From: Rhodothermales bacterium
Lineage (GTDB): Bacteria; Bacteroidota; Rhodothermia; Rhodothermales; Bin80
Direction of reading: 5' to 3'
NCBI GenBank assembly: GCA_022822185.1
Contig: JAJECE010000051.1
Span: forward strand, 1-39,271
DNA length: 39,271 nucleotides
Shown here: positions 1-9,090 of the stretch, in pieces
How the letters are laid out: each line of letters starts with the position of its first letter
How positions within the stretch are numbered: position 1 is the first letter of the stretch
Made by a program: the position numbers and the translations under genes
The notes under the pieces: generated by a model
Database searches by the model: none
What the model was told of the DNA's origin: nothing
The model's input: only the letters and a program-made list of their open reading frames with translations

Positions 1-1
1 T

Positions 2-3000
2 GCAATTCTTGCACAGTCCGTTGAAGTGGAAATAATCAGCGGACTCACGGACCGATCATTGAACGATGTACCGCTTTTTTGGTGGTCCCTGAACGAAGGT
101 GAAGCGGCTTCCTTCAGGATGCGGCCTGTACAGGGACAGAATGACCCATTCAGGACTCATGGCCTCACCGTTGAATTAGATCTGCGTCCCATGCCGTCAA
201 GGGCACCCGTTACGGCGACACATGGCACGGCCACGGGTTCGGTGATTGAAGTCGTTTTTGAACCGGCAAATTTCTATGACTGGAAAACCATAGAATTGAA
301 CTCGGTGCAGGATGACGATGGCTTCGGTGCCTGTAGACGTGTAGGGTTAAAGATTACCCCCAACCCGGACGATGACGGCAATTCGACTGGAGATCCGGAA
401 GATTCTACGGAGTCATTATGTGTCGTAGATGATGAGGGCGGCTATGAGGTCATCCCGGACAAAATCGAAATCACCGAAGGCCAGTCCATTGACTTCAAAG
501 TGCGCGTTAAGTATGCAAACTACGGGGAAGCACACGGCGAAGACGGCTACTCCTATTTGGGACCTTTTGGTCCTATAGTAACTGCGTTTGTATTTCCTGA
601 TGGCCATCTGAAAGATCGGGTAAATCTGACGGAAATAGTCCAACATGAGGGTAAGCCCTATGTACAGCGGGTACGGGGAGTGTCTTTTGAGGCAAACAGG
701 GGCGAAACCGAAAAAACTGTCACGCTGATTGCGAAGGACGATGCTGATTTTTACGATGACGAAGGGGTGATTCGTTTTGACTCTGATGCCTGCTTAGCAT
801 GTCCTTTCGTCTACAATACTACAGAACTGGCGGTGACGATCCTTGACGATGACTCCCCGATTGATGCGCCGGCGTCGGTCATTATGCAGGAAGGATCTAC
901 GGAAACCTTCGATGTCAAACTGTCGGAAGCGCCTACCGGGGCAGTAACCGTGGGGATTACCGGGTATGAAATGTCCGACTTGGCCGGCGTACCCCCGGAC
1001 CCAACCAGCCTGACCTTTACGCAGACAGACTACAGGTTTCCGAGAACGGTGACGCTGACAGCAGGTACCGATCCAGATCAGACAGATGACACGGTGACCC
1101 TGACCCTCACCAGTCGCGGCCCGGGCATCTATGATGGCGAAAGCACAACCGTTAAGGTGACGATTACCGATAAGGATAAGCCGGAGGTTGAATTCTCTTC
1201 GGCCTTAGGCAGCGTGAACGAAGGTGCCGGCACTCCCTATGAGGCGACGGTAACGATTGATCCTGTGCCGGAGACCGATTTTACATTGTTTTATACTTCG
1301 GAGGAGGGGAGTGCGATACTAGACGAAGACTACACCACCCCCAAGAGCGTTTCCGTACCCGCTGGAAGGAATTCGGTGAACATTCCGGTAACGATTATTG
1401 ATGACACGAAAATCGAGCGTACCGAAACCGTCATTCTGGAATTAATGTCTGATGCGAGGTACACGATAGGAACTCGGAATAGACACACGCTGACCATCAC
1501 GGACAATGATGTAGCACCGGAGGTTACGTTCGCGTCCGCCTTAAACCGCGTGGACGAAAGCCTCAGCAGCCCTCACGATGTGACGATCAATATTGATCCC
1601 GCTTCCGCGTCGGGTTTTACACTGACCTATACCCTGACGGGGGAGGCAACACTGGACGAGGATTATGCGATTGATGGTGCAGGAACGGTCAGAGTGCCTG
1701 CAAATGCAGCTTCAGTGAATATTCCAGTGATGATCACCGAGGACAATGCGGACGAAAATGACGAGGAAATCATCCTGACGCTGGTAGATGGCGACGGGTA
1801 CGATCTGGGAAGCATCAAAGTATATACGTTAACGATCACAGATAACGATACACCGGAGACTGCGTTTGCTTCAGCTTCCGACAGCGTGGATGAAGATGTC
1901 GGCACCCATAAGGCGACAGTGACCATTCATCCTGTTTCAGTATCGGATTTCACCCTGACTTATACTCTGGGAGGAACTGCGACACTGGACGAGGACTATA
2001 CTGCCTCCAAGAGTGTTTCTGTACCAGCAAATTCGTCTTCCGTCAGCATTCTGATCGTGATTGTAGATGATCTGGAGGTTGAAAATGACGAAACCGTCAT
2101 CCTGACGCTGACGGATGGCATGGGGTATACAGCAGGCAGTGCAAAAACCTACACCTTGATGATCACGGACAATGATGTCAGCCCAGATGTTAATTTTACC
2201 TTACCCGCAAGCAGTGTGGCCGAGGGACAGGATGTACAGCATGTGACCATCAACTTAGATCCTGCACCCACAGCAAGACTCGCAGTAAAATACAGCCTGA
2301 AAGGCAGTACGGCAACCGAAGGAACGGATTACAGCATTGTTGACTCAGGGACACTTGATGTGGAAGCAGGTGTAACCTCTGCGAACATTCCAGTAAAGAT
2401 TACGGATGATAGGATGGACGAAGAGAACGAGACGATTCTCTTCACGCTGACCGACGGTACAGGGTATACCGTAGGCAGTGCAAAAATCCATACCTTAACG
2501 ATCACGGACAATGATGAAACACCGGAGATTTATTTTGCCTTACCCGCAAGCAGTGCAGCCGAAGGAGAGGATACACAGCATGTGACCATCAGCATTGATC
2601 CTGTGCCCGCAGAGGAATTCACCGTAAAATACAGCCTGGCAGGCAGTACGGCGACCGAAGGAACAGATTACAGTATTACCGGCTCTGGAACCATCAAAGT
2701 TGCCGCCGATGCAGCATCGGTTAGCATTCCGGTAAAGATTATTGATGACAGTGTGGATGATGATAACGAGTTCATTATGCTCACGCTGACGGATAACCCG
2801 GGCTATACGGTCGGAATGCAAAAGGTCCATACCCTGACGATCACCGACAACGATACGCCGGAGGTAAGCTTCACTACCATGTCAGGCAGTATAGGCGAAG
2901 CAGGGGGTACACGGAATGTGAGCATAAGTATTCGTCCCGCCCCCGCAGCAGACCTCACGCTGAACTACAGTCTGGACGGGAGCACGGCACTGGAGGGAGC

Positions 3001-5185
3001 AGATTATCGCATCACCGGCTCAGGGACTGTTAAAGTGGACGCAAAGGCAACCTCGGTGGCTATCCCGATAACCATCACCGATGACAACGATGAGGAGAAT
3101 GACGAGATGGTAATCCTGACGCTGGTAAGCGGCACGGGGTATACCGTGGGAAAGAGCAGCAAATATACACTGACCATCACGGACAACGATGGATCGGCAT
3201 TGCCAAAAATTGCGTTCGCCTCCACTTCGGCCAGCACAGGCGAAGGGGTTGGCTCTCATGACATAACGTTAAGCCTGAGCAGTGCTGCGCCTGCAGGGGG
3301 GCTGACCCTAAACTACCGTTTCAGCGGCACGGCAACCCGTAACACCGACTATACCGGCTCAGAAAGTGTTCCCGTGGCTGCGAACGAGACCTCGGTGAAT
3401 ATTCCGATTGCCATTATCGATGATGAGATTGTAGAACCTGATGAGACGGTGGTTTTGACGCTGACCAGTGGTACAGGATATGATGTGGGGGGTGATCGTG
3501 AATATACCTTGGTGATTCTGGACGATGACGCAGTGATGCTGCCAGAGATTACTTTTGCGTCCGATTCGGATCATGTGGACGAAGCTATCGGCACCCCCCA
3601 CAATGTGACCGTAAGTATCCGCCCTGTATCCGCCGCGGGATTCATGTTGGCGTACAGTCTGGAAGGCACTGCACAGCGGGACACGGACTACCGCATCGAT
3701 GAATCCATTGCCGTGCGCGCAAATGCGGTCTCGGTGAATATTCCGGTAAGGATTCTTGATGATGATCTAGAAGAAGATGACGAGGAGATAATTCTGACAC
3801 TGGAGACTCGTCCGGAATATACGGTAGGCATCGCAGACACCTACACCTTGACGATTACCGATAATGACAAGGCGGTGCTCCCGGAAGTTGCATTTGCTCT
3901 AACCTCTGCAAGTGTGGGCGAAGATGTGGGTACCCGGAACGTGACGGTAAGCATCCTCCCTGCACCGGCGGAAGATTTCTCCCTGAACTACAGACTGGAG
4001 GGCACGGCGCAGCGTAACACGGACTACACATCTCCCGGAACTGTTTTGGTCACAGCAAATGCCACTTCGGTGAACATCCCGGTAAAGATTACCGATGATG
4101 ACGAAGAGGAGCGTGATGAGACGATCATCTTAACACTGACTAGCGGCACGGGATATAAGATCGGGAGTGCGAGCGCATATACGCTGACCATCACGGATAA
4201 TGACGGAACACCTCCCGTATTTACGCTCAGGCCCGAAATCACCTTCCTTTCGGCTTCGGCCAGCGTGGGTGAAGATGTGGGTACCTACAGCCTGACTGTG
4301 CGACTCAGCGCGGTGCCGGAGGAGAATTTCACCTTGAACTATCAACCGGGCGGCACCGCGACCGAAGGTTCCGACTACATGATTGACGGTTCAGGGACCG
4401 TTTCAGTCGCCGCGGGTGCGACTGCCGCAAGCATCGTGATTGCGATTGCAGATGACAGTCTGGCGGAGGACAGTGAGACCATTATACTCACGCTGACAAG
4501 CGGTACAGGGTATGATTTAGGAAGTATAGATGTGCATAAGCTGACGATTACCAACAACGATGCAACGGTTACGTTATCCGCCTCTCCAAATCCAGTGGCC
4601 GAAGGCGAGGCCGTGACCGCAACGGCCACTTTAACGAAGATGGTCGCCGGCGCGGTAACGATTCCGCTTGTGTTCACCCCGGGCACCGCCGAGGGGGATG
4701 ACTACAGCACACTCACCTCTATCGTCATCAACCCGGACAATTTGAGCGGGACCGGCACAATTATGACATCTGTGGATGACGACCCTGATGACGAGACATT
4801 CAGGGTGGCACTCGGAACTTTACCTCCGGGAATTCTGGCAGGGGCACAGGCCTCTATGGAGGTTCGGATCACAGATGCAGGCACAAGAACCTCCATTGAA
4901 TCGCTGGAAAATGTGATTCCGTCCGACTTCTCTCTGGAGCAGAATTATCCAAATCCGTTCAACCCCTCCACCGCCATCGGATTTTCGATTACAAAAACGC
5001 AATATGTTCTGCTCACGGTGTATGACCTGTTAGGACAGCGGGTGCGGACACTGATGGATGGTACACAGCCGGCGGGACATCATAGCGTCCTGTTTGACGG
5101 ATCGGGGCTCGCCAGCGATACGTACATCTATGTTCTGCAAACCGAAAAACAGAGGGCCGTGAAGATTATGACACTGCTGAAATAG
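2..5185 (+). CDS. Calx-beta repeat secreted protein with C-terminal sorting domain (5' partial)
   Basis: The frame is open from base 2. Residues before the first possible start (GTG at 26) read AILAQS, which resembles the end of a signal peptide, so the true start lies left of the window. The 1,719 residues seen from GTG 26 hold an N-terminal Calx-beta-like region (about 140-275), then about ten Calx-beta domains of ~110 residues. Each ends in an acidic strand such as LTITDND, a typical Ca2+-binding edge. The last ~90 residues (from about 1632) carry NYPNPFNPST, YDLLGQ and a final KIMTLLK, the FlgD-like / type A sorting domain that in Bacteroidota-type bacteria sends proteins through the type IX system. 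A large secreted or surface adhesin/matrix protein is the likely role; the ligand is unknown. The next gene converges on it, so it ends its transcription unit. Confidence 0.93.
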   Translation, partial: AILAQSVEVEIISGLTDRSLNDVPLFWWSLNEGEAASFRMRPVQGQNDPFRTHGLTVELDLRPMPSRAPVTATHGTATGSVIEVVFEPANFYDWKTIELNSVQDDDGFGACRRVGLKITPNPDDDGNSTGDPEDSTESLCVVDDEGGYEVIPDKIEITEGQSIDFKVRVKYANYGEAHGEDGYSYLGPFGPIVTAFVFPDGHLKDRVNLTEIVQHEGKPYVQRVRGVSFEANRGETEKTVTLIAKDDADFYDDEGVIRFDSDACLACPFVYNTTELAVTILDDDSPIDAPASVIMQEGSTETFDVKLSEAPTGAVTVGITGYEMSDLAGVPPDPTSLTFTQTDYRFPRTVTLTAGTDPDQTDDTVTLTLTSRGPGIYDGESTTVKVTITDKDKPEVEFSSALGSVNEGAGTPYEATVTIDPVPETDFTLFYTSEEGSAILDEDYTTPKSVSVPAGRNSVNIPVTIIDDTKIERTETVILELMSDARYTIGTRNRHTLTITDNDVAPEVTFASALNRVDESLSSPHDVTINIDPASASGFTLTYTLTGEATLDEDYAIDGAGTVRVPANAASVNIPVMITEDNADENDEEIILTLVDGDGYDLGSIKVYTLTITDNDTPETAFASASDSVDEDVGTHKATVTIHPVSVSDFTLTYTLGGTATLDEDYTASKSVSVPANSSSVSILIVIVDDLEVENDETVILTLTDGMGYTAGSAKTYTLMITDNDVSPDVNFTLPASSVAEGQDVQHVTINLDPAPTARLAVKYSLKGSTATEGTDYSIVDSGTLDVEAGVTSANIPVKITDDRMDEENETILFTLTDGTGYTVGSAKIHTLTITDNDETPEIYFALPASSAAEGEDTQHVTISIDPVPAEEFTVKYSLAGSTATEGTDYSITGSGTIKVAADAASVSIPVKIIDDSVDDDNEFIMLTLTDNPGYTVGMQKVHTLTITDNDTPEVSFTTMSGSIGEAGGTRNVSISIRPAPAADLTLNYSLDGSTALEGADYRITGSGTVKVDAKATSVAIPITITDDNDEENDEMVILTLVSGTGYTVGKSSKYTLTITDNDGSALPKIAFASTSASTGEGVGSHDITLSLSSAAPAGGLTLNYRFSGTATRNTDYTGSESVPVAANETSVNIPIAIIDDEIVEPDETVVLTLTSGTGYDVGGDREYTLVILDDDAVMLPEITFASDSDHVDEAIGTPHNVTVSIRPVSAAGFMLAYSLEGTAQRDTDYRIDESIAVRANAVSVNIPVRILDDDLEEDDEEIILTLETRPEYTVGIADTYTLTITDNDKAVLPEVAFALTSASVGEDVGTRNVTVSILPAPAEDFSLNYRLEGTAQRNTDYTSPGTVLVTANATSVNIPVKITDDDEEERDETIILTLTSGTGYKIGSASAYTLTITDNDGTPPVFTLRPEITFLSASASVGEDVGTYSLTVRLSAVPEENFTLNYQPGGTATEGSDYMIDGSGTVSVAAGATAASIVIAIADDSLAEDSETIILTLTSGTGYDLGSIDVHKLTITNNDATVTLSASPNPVAEGEAVTATATLTKMVAGAVTIPLVFTPGTAEGDDYSTLTSIVINPDNLSGTGTIMTSVDDDPDDETFRVALGTLPPGILAGAQASMEVRITDAGTRTSIESLENVIPSDFSLEQNYPNPFNPSTAIGFSITKTQYVLLTVYDLLGQRVRTLMDGTQPAGHHSVLFDGSGLASDTYIYVLQTEKQRAVKIMTLLK
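1180..4563 (+). repeat. Tandem Calx-beta coding repeats, ~330 bp period
   Basis: Within the large gene, blocks of 320-340 bp each encode one Calx-beta domain and end with a variant of TITDND. Most are diverged. The blocks around 2196-2531 and 2532-2862 are visibly close at DNA level: both begin TTACCCGCAAGCAGTG and share long runs around CAGCATGTGACCATCA and ACAGATTACAG-like stretches. This suggests a more recent duplication within the array. Confidence 0.85.
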
Positions 5186-5344
5186 GAGGAGAGTACTTGT
5201 CTGACTGACGATTCGGACATGAAAACAGGAAGCCGGAATCCTGATTACTGCCGCCAGACACTTCCATCTTATGGGACCGGATCCTGACCTTGAAGGCTCC
5301 CCTGAACAAGCAACCCGGCAGCAAAATAAATAGATATTTTTAAT

Positions 5345-6487
5345 CTATATGACACAGCCGCGTGCGTCTACAGGGATTTCTGAAACCATCGAGTCTTCGT
5401 GAACAAGAAACATCTGGTCCACCGTGTTCACGACCACACATGCATGATTCGGAACGATTTGTATACGATCTCCAATTTGCAGGGTACTCCCTCCCTGCAC
5501 CTCGCCCCAGCCGTGCTCCTCCGAAAGCCCCGTAATTTTTGCATGAGGATGGGCTGCACGGACACGGGGGTTGTACAGGATACAGCCGTAGTCGGATCTG
5601 TTCTGCAGTGTGTCGCTAGTGAGTATCTTTCGTCCTGCATCCAGAATGAAACGCTCGGTACCGTGGGCAGTGCGGTGTCGGCTCACGACCGTGGAAAGAA
5701 CAGTCAGTGCGCAGGCATCCAGCGAACAAACTCCAAGTTCAACCTGCATTCGGTCGTTAAAAATATAATTGCCTGGACGCACCTCCGTAATCTGGAAGCC
5801 ATCTTTCAGCCGATTTTCAAAAACATGGATGGAGGGGGTGGAGCCAATACTGATTTCAAAGGAGGATGGATAAATGCACCCGGCTTTATGCAACTTGATT
5901 GCAACCTCAAGCATTCGGTCACGTGTCCGGGCCATGACTGCGACCCGATTTGAAGGATCCTGAACGTAAGCATTTCCCTCATGTGTCAGAATTCCACATA
6001 GATTCAGCCCTTTCATGTTCTGAATTTCCGAGGCAAGAGCAACTATCTCATTCCCGTCATAGGGGACACCGCACCGATGATAACCCGTATCAATTTCCAG
6101 AAGCACATCAACAGAAATATCCACTTTTCGAAAGGCATCAGAGGCCCGCGCTGCCCCTTCTCTGCTGTCAATACAAAAAGAAATACGGGCTTGGTGTGCG
6201 AGTTTGATCAGGCGTTCAAGCTGCCTCTGACCTACCACGGTATAAGCAATGCGTACATCCTCAAAGCCATGCTCAACAAATCTCTCCGCTTCACTGACTT
6301 TCGCCACGCTGATTCCACAGGCACCGTGCCTGAGTTGACATTCTGCAAGTTCGACGGATTTATGAGTTTTCGTGTGGGGGCGCAGGGAGACGGACCTGGT
6401 CCTTGCGGCCATTTGTGCGAGATTCGCTTCCATGCGCCTCTCATCAATGAGTACGCACGGGGTTGCTAAATTGTCCAGAGTACGCAT
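5345..6487 (-). CDS. D-threonine aldolase / D-serine dehydratase family PLP enzyme
   Basis: This 380-residue protein has the alanine-racemase-like N-terminal barrel and the C-terminal D-Ser dehydratase-like domain of the fold-type III PLP family. RPHTKTHK at residues 37-43 carries the expected Schiff-base lysine (K40). Near the C-terminus, PNHACVVVN places H348 and C350 as the metal pair. An H-x-C pair is the zinc site described for eukaryotic-type D-serine dehydratase, whereas classic D-threonine aldolases carry H and D there, so a D-serine dehydratase-like activity deserves consideration. Family length is normal. The start ATG (6487) has no strong Shine-Dalgarno. It stands alone: it converges with the Calx-beta gene and lies downstream of the HTH cassette on the same strand. 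The family is certain; the substrate (D-Ser, D-Thr or another beta-hydroxy D-amino acid) is not. Confidence 0.85.
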   Translation of the reverse strand: MRTLDNLATPCVLIDERRMEANLAQMAARTRSVSLRPHTKTHKSVELAECQLRHGACGISVAKVSEAERFVEHGFEDVRIAYTVVGQRQLERLIKLAHQARISFCIDSREGAARASDAFRKVDISVDVLLEIDTGYHRCGVPYDGNEIVALASEIQNMKGLNLCGILTHEGNAYVQDPSNRVAVMARTRDRMLEVAIKLHKAGCIYPSSFEISIGSTPSIHVFENRLKDGFQITEVRPGNYIFNDRMQVELGVCSLDACALTVLSTVVSRHRTAHGTERFILDAGRKILTSDTLQNRSDYGCILYNPRVRAAHPHAKITGLSEEHGWGEVQGGSTLQIGDRIQIVPNHACVVVNTVDQMFLVHEDSMVSEIPVDARGCVI

Positions 6488-6576
6488 GATCAGAGAATCA
6501 GAGGAGCCGGGTCGCTGAGTTTTGAAACTGGTTTATATCCATGAGTGCACATAATTCTCCTTAACGGAACTCTTAA

Positions 6577-6801
6577 TTATTTGGACTGCCGGGCTTGCGT
6601 CTTCTTCCGGTTCGCCGCCTCTACTCCGATGCGCCGGACGGCGGCCCGGATCATGCCATACTTTTCGACCAGTACGACCTTGTTTTCACCGGCCTCAATG
6701 CGGCGGACAATCTCAGCGTTCCGTTCGCCCATCTTTTCATGTTACTTCGTACAGATACCAAGAATCAGGCGGGCTAGCTGCTCCCGCTCCGCACCGGTCA
6801 T
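6577..6801 (-). pseudogene. Third HTH-module cistron, interrupted by an in-frame stop
   Basis: The upstream gene's TGA overlaps an ATG (ATGA at 6798-6801). It opens MTGAEREQLARL, a clear copy of the MTGPEREE start of the eight-module gene. After 19 codons there is an in-frame TAA (6742-6744). The same frame then resumes with HEKMGERNAEIVRRIEAGE and one complete HTH-type module, ending at TAA 6577. Either the copy is dead through a nonsense change, or a 51-residue single-module protein starts at the internal ATG (6732). The module has lost the usual CRKAG pattern (it reads IGVEAAN), which favours decay. Confidence 0.6.
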
Positions 6802-8045
6802 GCGTCTTCCTCCGCGGCGGACCCGGCGCATAAAGACTGATCAGTTTGGGCCTTTTTCCTGACCTGCCGGCAGACGTTTCTGACGCTGCTCTTTGAAATT
6901 CCGAACTCTTTGGCAACGTCTTCTAGGGTTTCTCCCGCTTTAATCCTGCGCACGATATCCGCGTTCCGGGTCTGGCGTTCTTCCTGCTTCAAGGCCAGAA
7001 CGCTGACTCCCGCCTTCCGGCAGATTCTGCTCACGGTGCCCCGTACTAAACCGAACTCCGCGGCAACGGCAGTACGGCTTCCCCCTGCTTTGATCCTCCG
7101 AACGATCTCGGCGTTCCGGGCCTGGGTTTCCTCCTGCTTGATGACCCGAGGGTTGACTCCTGCCTCCCGGCAGATGAGGCCGACATGCTGGGGGGTCATT
7201 CCGAACGCCTCCGCAACGGCGATCTGGATTTCCCCTGCTTTGATCCTGCACACGATCTCGGCATCACGCCTCTGCCGCTGGTCTTTGTCGTCAATGCGTT
7301 GGCGTTGCCGAAATCCCGCCTGCCGACAGATGTAGGTGACCTGGTTATTTGTCAGTCCGAAATCCTTTGCAACGGCGGTGGGTGTCTCCCCTGCCTTGAC
7401 TCTCCGCACGATCTCTGTATTTCGGGCATGGAGTTCCTCCCGGATTCGTTCCGCTCTTATTGCATGGCGGCTGACTCCCGCCTGCAGGCAGATGCTGTTC
7501 ACGGTGCCTGTTGCCAGTCCGAACTCCGAGGCAACGTCTTCATAGGTTTCCCCTTCCTTAACCCTCCGCACGATCTCCGCGTTCCGTTCCTGTGTTATGT
7601 TCTGTTTATTGACTCCCGCTAACTTGCAAATGCGGGTGACACCGGCCGGTGACATTCCGAATTCTTTGGCAACGGCCCTCTGGGTTTCCCCTGTCTGAAT
7701 CCTGCGGACGATCTCCGCGTTCCTGGATTGGCGTTCCTGCGCCTGCAGAGTCTGGGCGCGCACTCCCGCCTTCCTACACATCTCTTTTACTGTACTCAAT
7801 GATAGCTCGAACTCTTTGGCAACGTCTTCTAGGGTTTCCCCCGCTTTGATCCGTTCCACAATCTCTGCGTTGCGGGCTTGTTTTGTGCCCCTATCACGGC
7901 GTTTCCTGTACTTCCGAAGGCCTGCCTTCCGGCAGATGGTACGAACATTGATCGAAGTCATTTTGAATTTTCTGGCCACGGCCTTTGTGGGTTCGCCTGC
8001 CTTGATCCGTTCCACGATTTGCCGATTCCGTTCCTCCCGCTCCGG
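6798..8045 (-). repeat. Eight imperfect ~150-bp tandem repeats encoding HTH modules
   Basis: The DNA shows recurrent blocks of 138-165 bp. On the plus strand each contains variants of CTTTGGCAACG..., CCCGCTTTGATCC and ACGATCTCGGCGTTCCG. The block before 7850 and the block at 6900-6960 share the string TTTGGCAACGTCTTCTAGGG, showing that modules 2 and 8 are especially close relatives. Confidence 0.85.
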
Positions 8046-8054
8046 TCCGGTCAT
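6798..8054 (-). CDS. Protein of eight tandem helix-turn-helix modules
   Basis: The start is the ATG at 8054, overlapping the stop of the HNH gene (ATGA, 8051-8054). The frame stays open further upstream, but that part overlaps the HNH gene out of frame and is not protein-like. The 418 residues consist almost entirely of eight modules of 46-60 residues, starting at about residues 1, 61, 111, 157, 211, 263, 313 and 363. Each follows the pattern RNAEIVRRIKAGET..AVAKEFG, then a variable recognition segment, then ICRKAG. Segments differ between modules (for example MTSINVRTI, LSLSTVKEM, MSPAGVTRI, LTNNQVTYI, MTPQHVGLI, ISKSSVRNV) while the scaffold is conserved. Linkers are basic and charged. No catalytic domain is visible. 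Such HTH units resemble those of resolvases and transposases or the modular DNA-binding repeats of homing nucleases. I infer an extended DNA-binding protein; its target and role are unknown. Confidence 0.85.
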   Translation of the reverse strand: MTGPEREERNRQIVERIKAGEPTKAVARKFKMTSINVRTICRKAGLRKYRKRRDRGTKQARNAEIVERIKAGETLEDVAKEFELSLSTVKEMCRKAGVRAQTLQAQERQSRNAEIVRRIQTGETQRAVAKEFGMSPAGVTRICKLAGVNKQNITQERNAEIVRRVKEGETYEDVASEFGLATGTVNSICLQAGVSRHAIRAERIREELHARNTEIVRRVKAGETPTAVAKDFGLTNNQVTYICRQAGFRQRQRIDDKDQRQRRDAEIVCRIKAGEIQIAVAEAFGMTPQHVGLICREAGVNPRVIKQEETQARNAEIVRRIKAGGSRTAVAAEFGLVRGTVSRICRKAGVSVLALKQEERQTRNADIVRRIKAGETLEDVAKEFGISKSSVRNVCRQVRKKAQTDQSLCAGSAAEEDA

Positions 8055-9004
8055 CCGTCTTCCCCCTCCGCGCCGACACCGCGGACATACGGAATGCTGT
8101 CTTTCTTGATGATGTTGCAGACTGCGTGGGTCAGCTGAAGGTTGGCCCGGTCGTCGGTTCTTCCTCTGGTTCGCGGCACGATGTGATCGATTTGGGTTCC
8201 TTCCAGAGCCATGACCTGCCCGCAGATGCCGCAAAATCTCCCCTGCTGAAGGTGCAACTCCCTCCGCAATACTTCCTTTCCCCGGGGCCGGCGATCTGCC
8301 CCTTCCTGTATGCATTTCTGCAGGTATACGGGGGCCATTGACCCGGCATCCGGAGAGCGGTCTGCTACGCTCCGTCCAGCCCTCTGGCAAATTCTTTGTA
8401 CGGTTTTCCATGCCAGCCAGAACTCTTTGGCAAGGGCAATGAAGGTTTCTCCCGCCTGGACGCGTTCAACGATCTCGGCGTTGCGGGCGCTGCGTTCCTG
8501 CCTGCGAAGGTCTTTGGCTCTTGTGCCCGCCCTCGCGTATATCCGGCTCACATAAGCCTTTATCGTTCCGAACGCTTTGTCGACATCTGCCCGGCTTACT
8601 CCGTTGGTGGTCTGCTGAACGATCTGGCGGTTACGCTCCCGTCTAGCCCCTGCGTGCTCGGTCTCCAGGTGGGCGTTACGGCAAAGCCATTTCGCATAGC
8701 ATGGCCTGCATCGGTGACAGTACGGGTCTACCGTCATGCTGAACTCCATGCTCATGGTGTGATAATTCTGACGGGGCGGAGTCTGGTTGTTGCATCCTGA
8801 TTCAATGCAGGTACGCATCCGTTTCTCTCTCTCCTTTGCCTCTGCCCTGGCCTTACGGGCGGCTTCCTTCCCTGCGGCCAGCTCCTCCGGTGACCGCGGG
8901 TTGTTTTGCCTGTATAGAATCTCTGCTTCCTGTGGGGGCATCGGCATGGGTCCCATCTTATCCCGGCTGACCTTATGGACGGCAACGGGGCACTTCGCTC
9001 CCAC
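8051..9004 (-). CDS. HNH endonuclease with zinc-binding N-part and two HTH modules
   Basis: From GTG 9004 this gives 317 residues. Residues 60-110 hold a cysteine cluster (C66, C71, C96, C99, C102, C108), likely zinc-binding. Residues ~122-170 and ~174-218 are two modules of the same HTH type as the downstream array (RNAEIVERVQAGETF...). Residues 257-301 form an HNH nuclease: CGIC, then IDHIVPRTRGR, NLQLTH and VCNIIKK, which supply the zinc cysteines and the D-H, N and H positions. The start is uncertain. GTG 9004 lacks a ribosome site and an internal ATG lies at 8956. A better-placed ATG at 9090, preceded by GAGG, opens a short protein-like stretch (MSQSGSEKPSNDL) in another frame that would need one frameshift to join. 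Homing-type or restriction-type nuclease are both possible. Confidence 0.8.
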   Translation of the reverse strand: MGAKCPVAVHKVSRDKMGPMPMPPQEAEILYRQNNPRSPEELAAGKEAARKARAEAKEREKRMRTCIESGCNNQTPPRQNYHTMSMEFSMTVDPYCHRCRPCYAKWLCRNAHLETEHAGARRERNRQIVQQTTNGVSRADVDKAFGTIKAYVSRIYARAGTRAKDLRRQERSARNAEIVERVQAGETFIALAKEFWLAWKTVQRICQRAGRSVADRSPDAGSMAPVYLQKCIQEGADRRPRGKEVLRRELHLQQGRFCGICGQVMALEGTQIDHIVPRTRGRTDDRANLQLTHAVCNIIKKDSIPYVRGVGAEGEDG

Positions 9005-9090
9005 TGCGCGGGTGCAATGGGAGGCCTGTTTTGGGCCTCCATGGGTGCAGAAAGGTCGTTGGACGGTTTTTCGCTTCCGCTTTGGGACAT

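Noticed and set aside
5399..5953. 184-codon plus-strand frame opposite the D-amino acid enzyme
   Set aside because: It is antisense to a clear enzyme gene, has no domain and follows that gene's codon pattern.
6798..8045. CRISPR-like array in the regular ~150-bp repeats
   Set aside because: The repeats are coding, in frame, diverged and far too long; they encode HTH modules.
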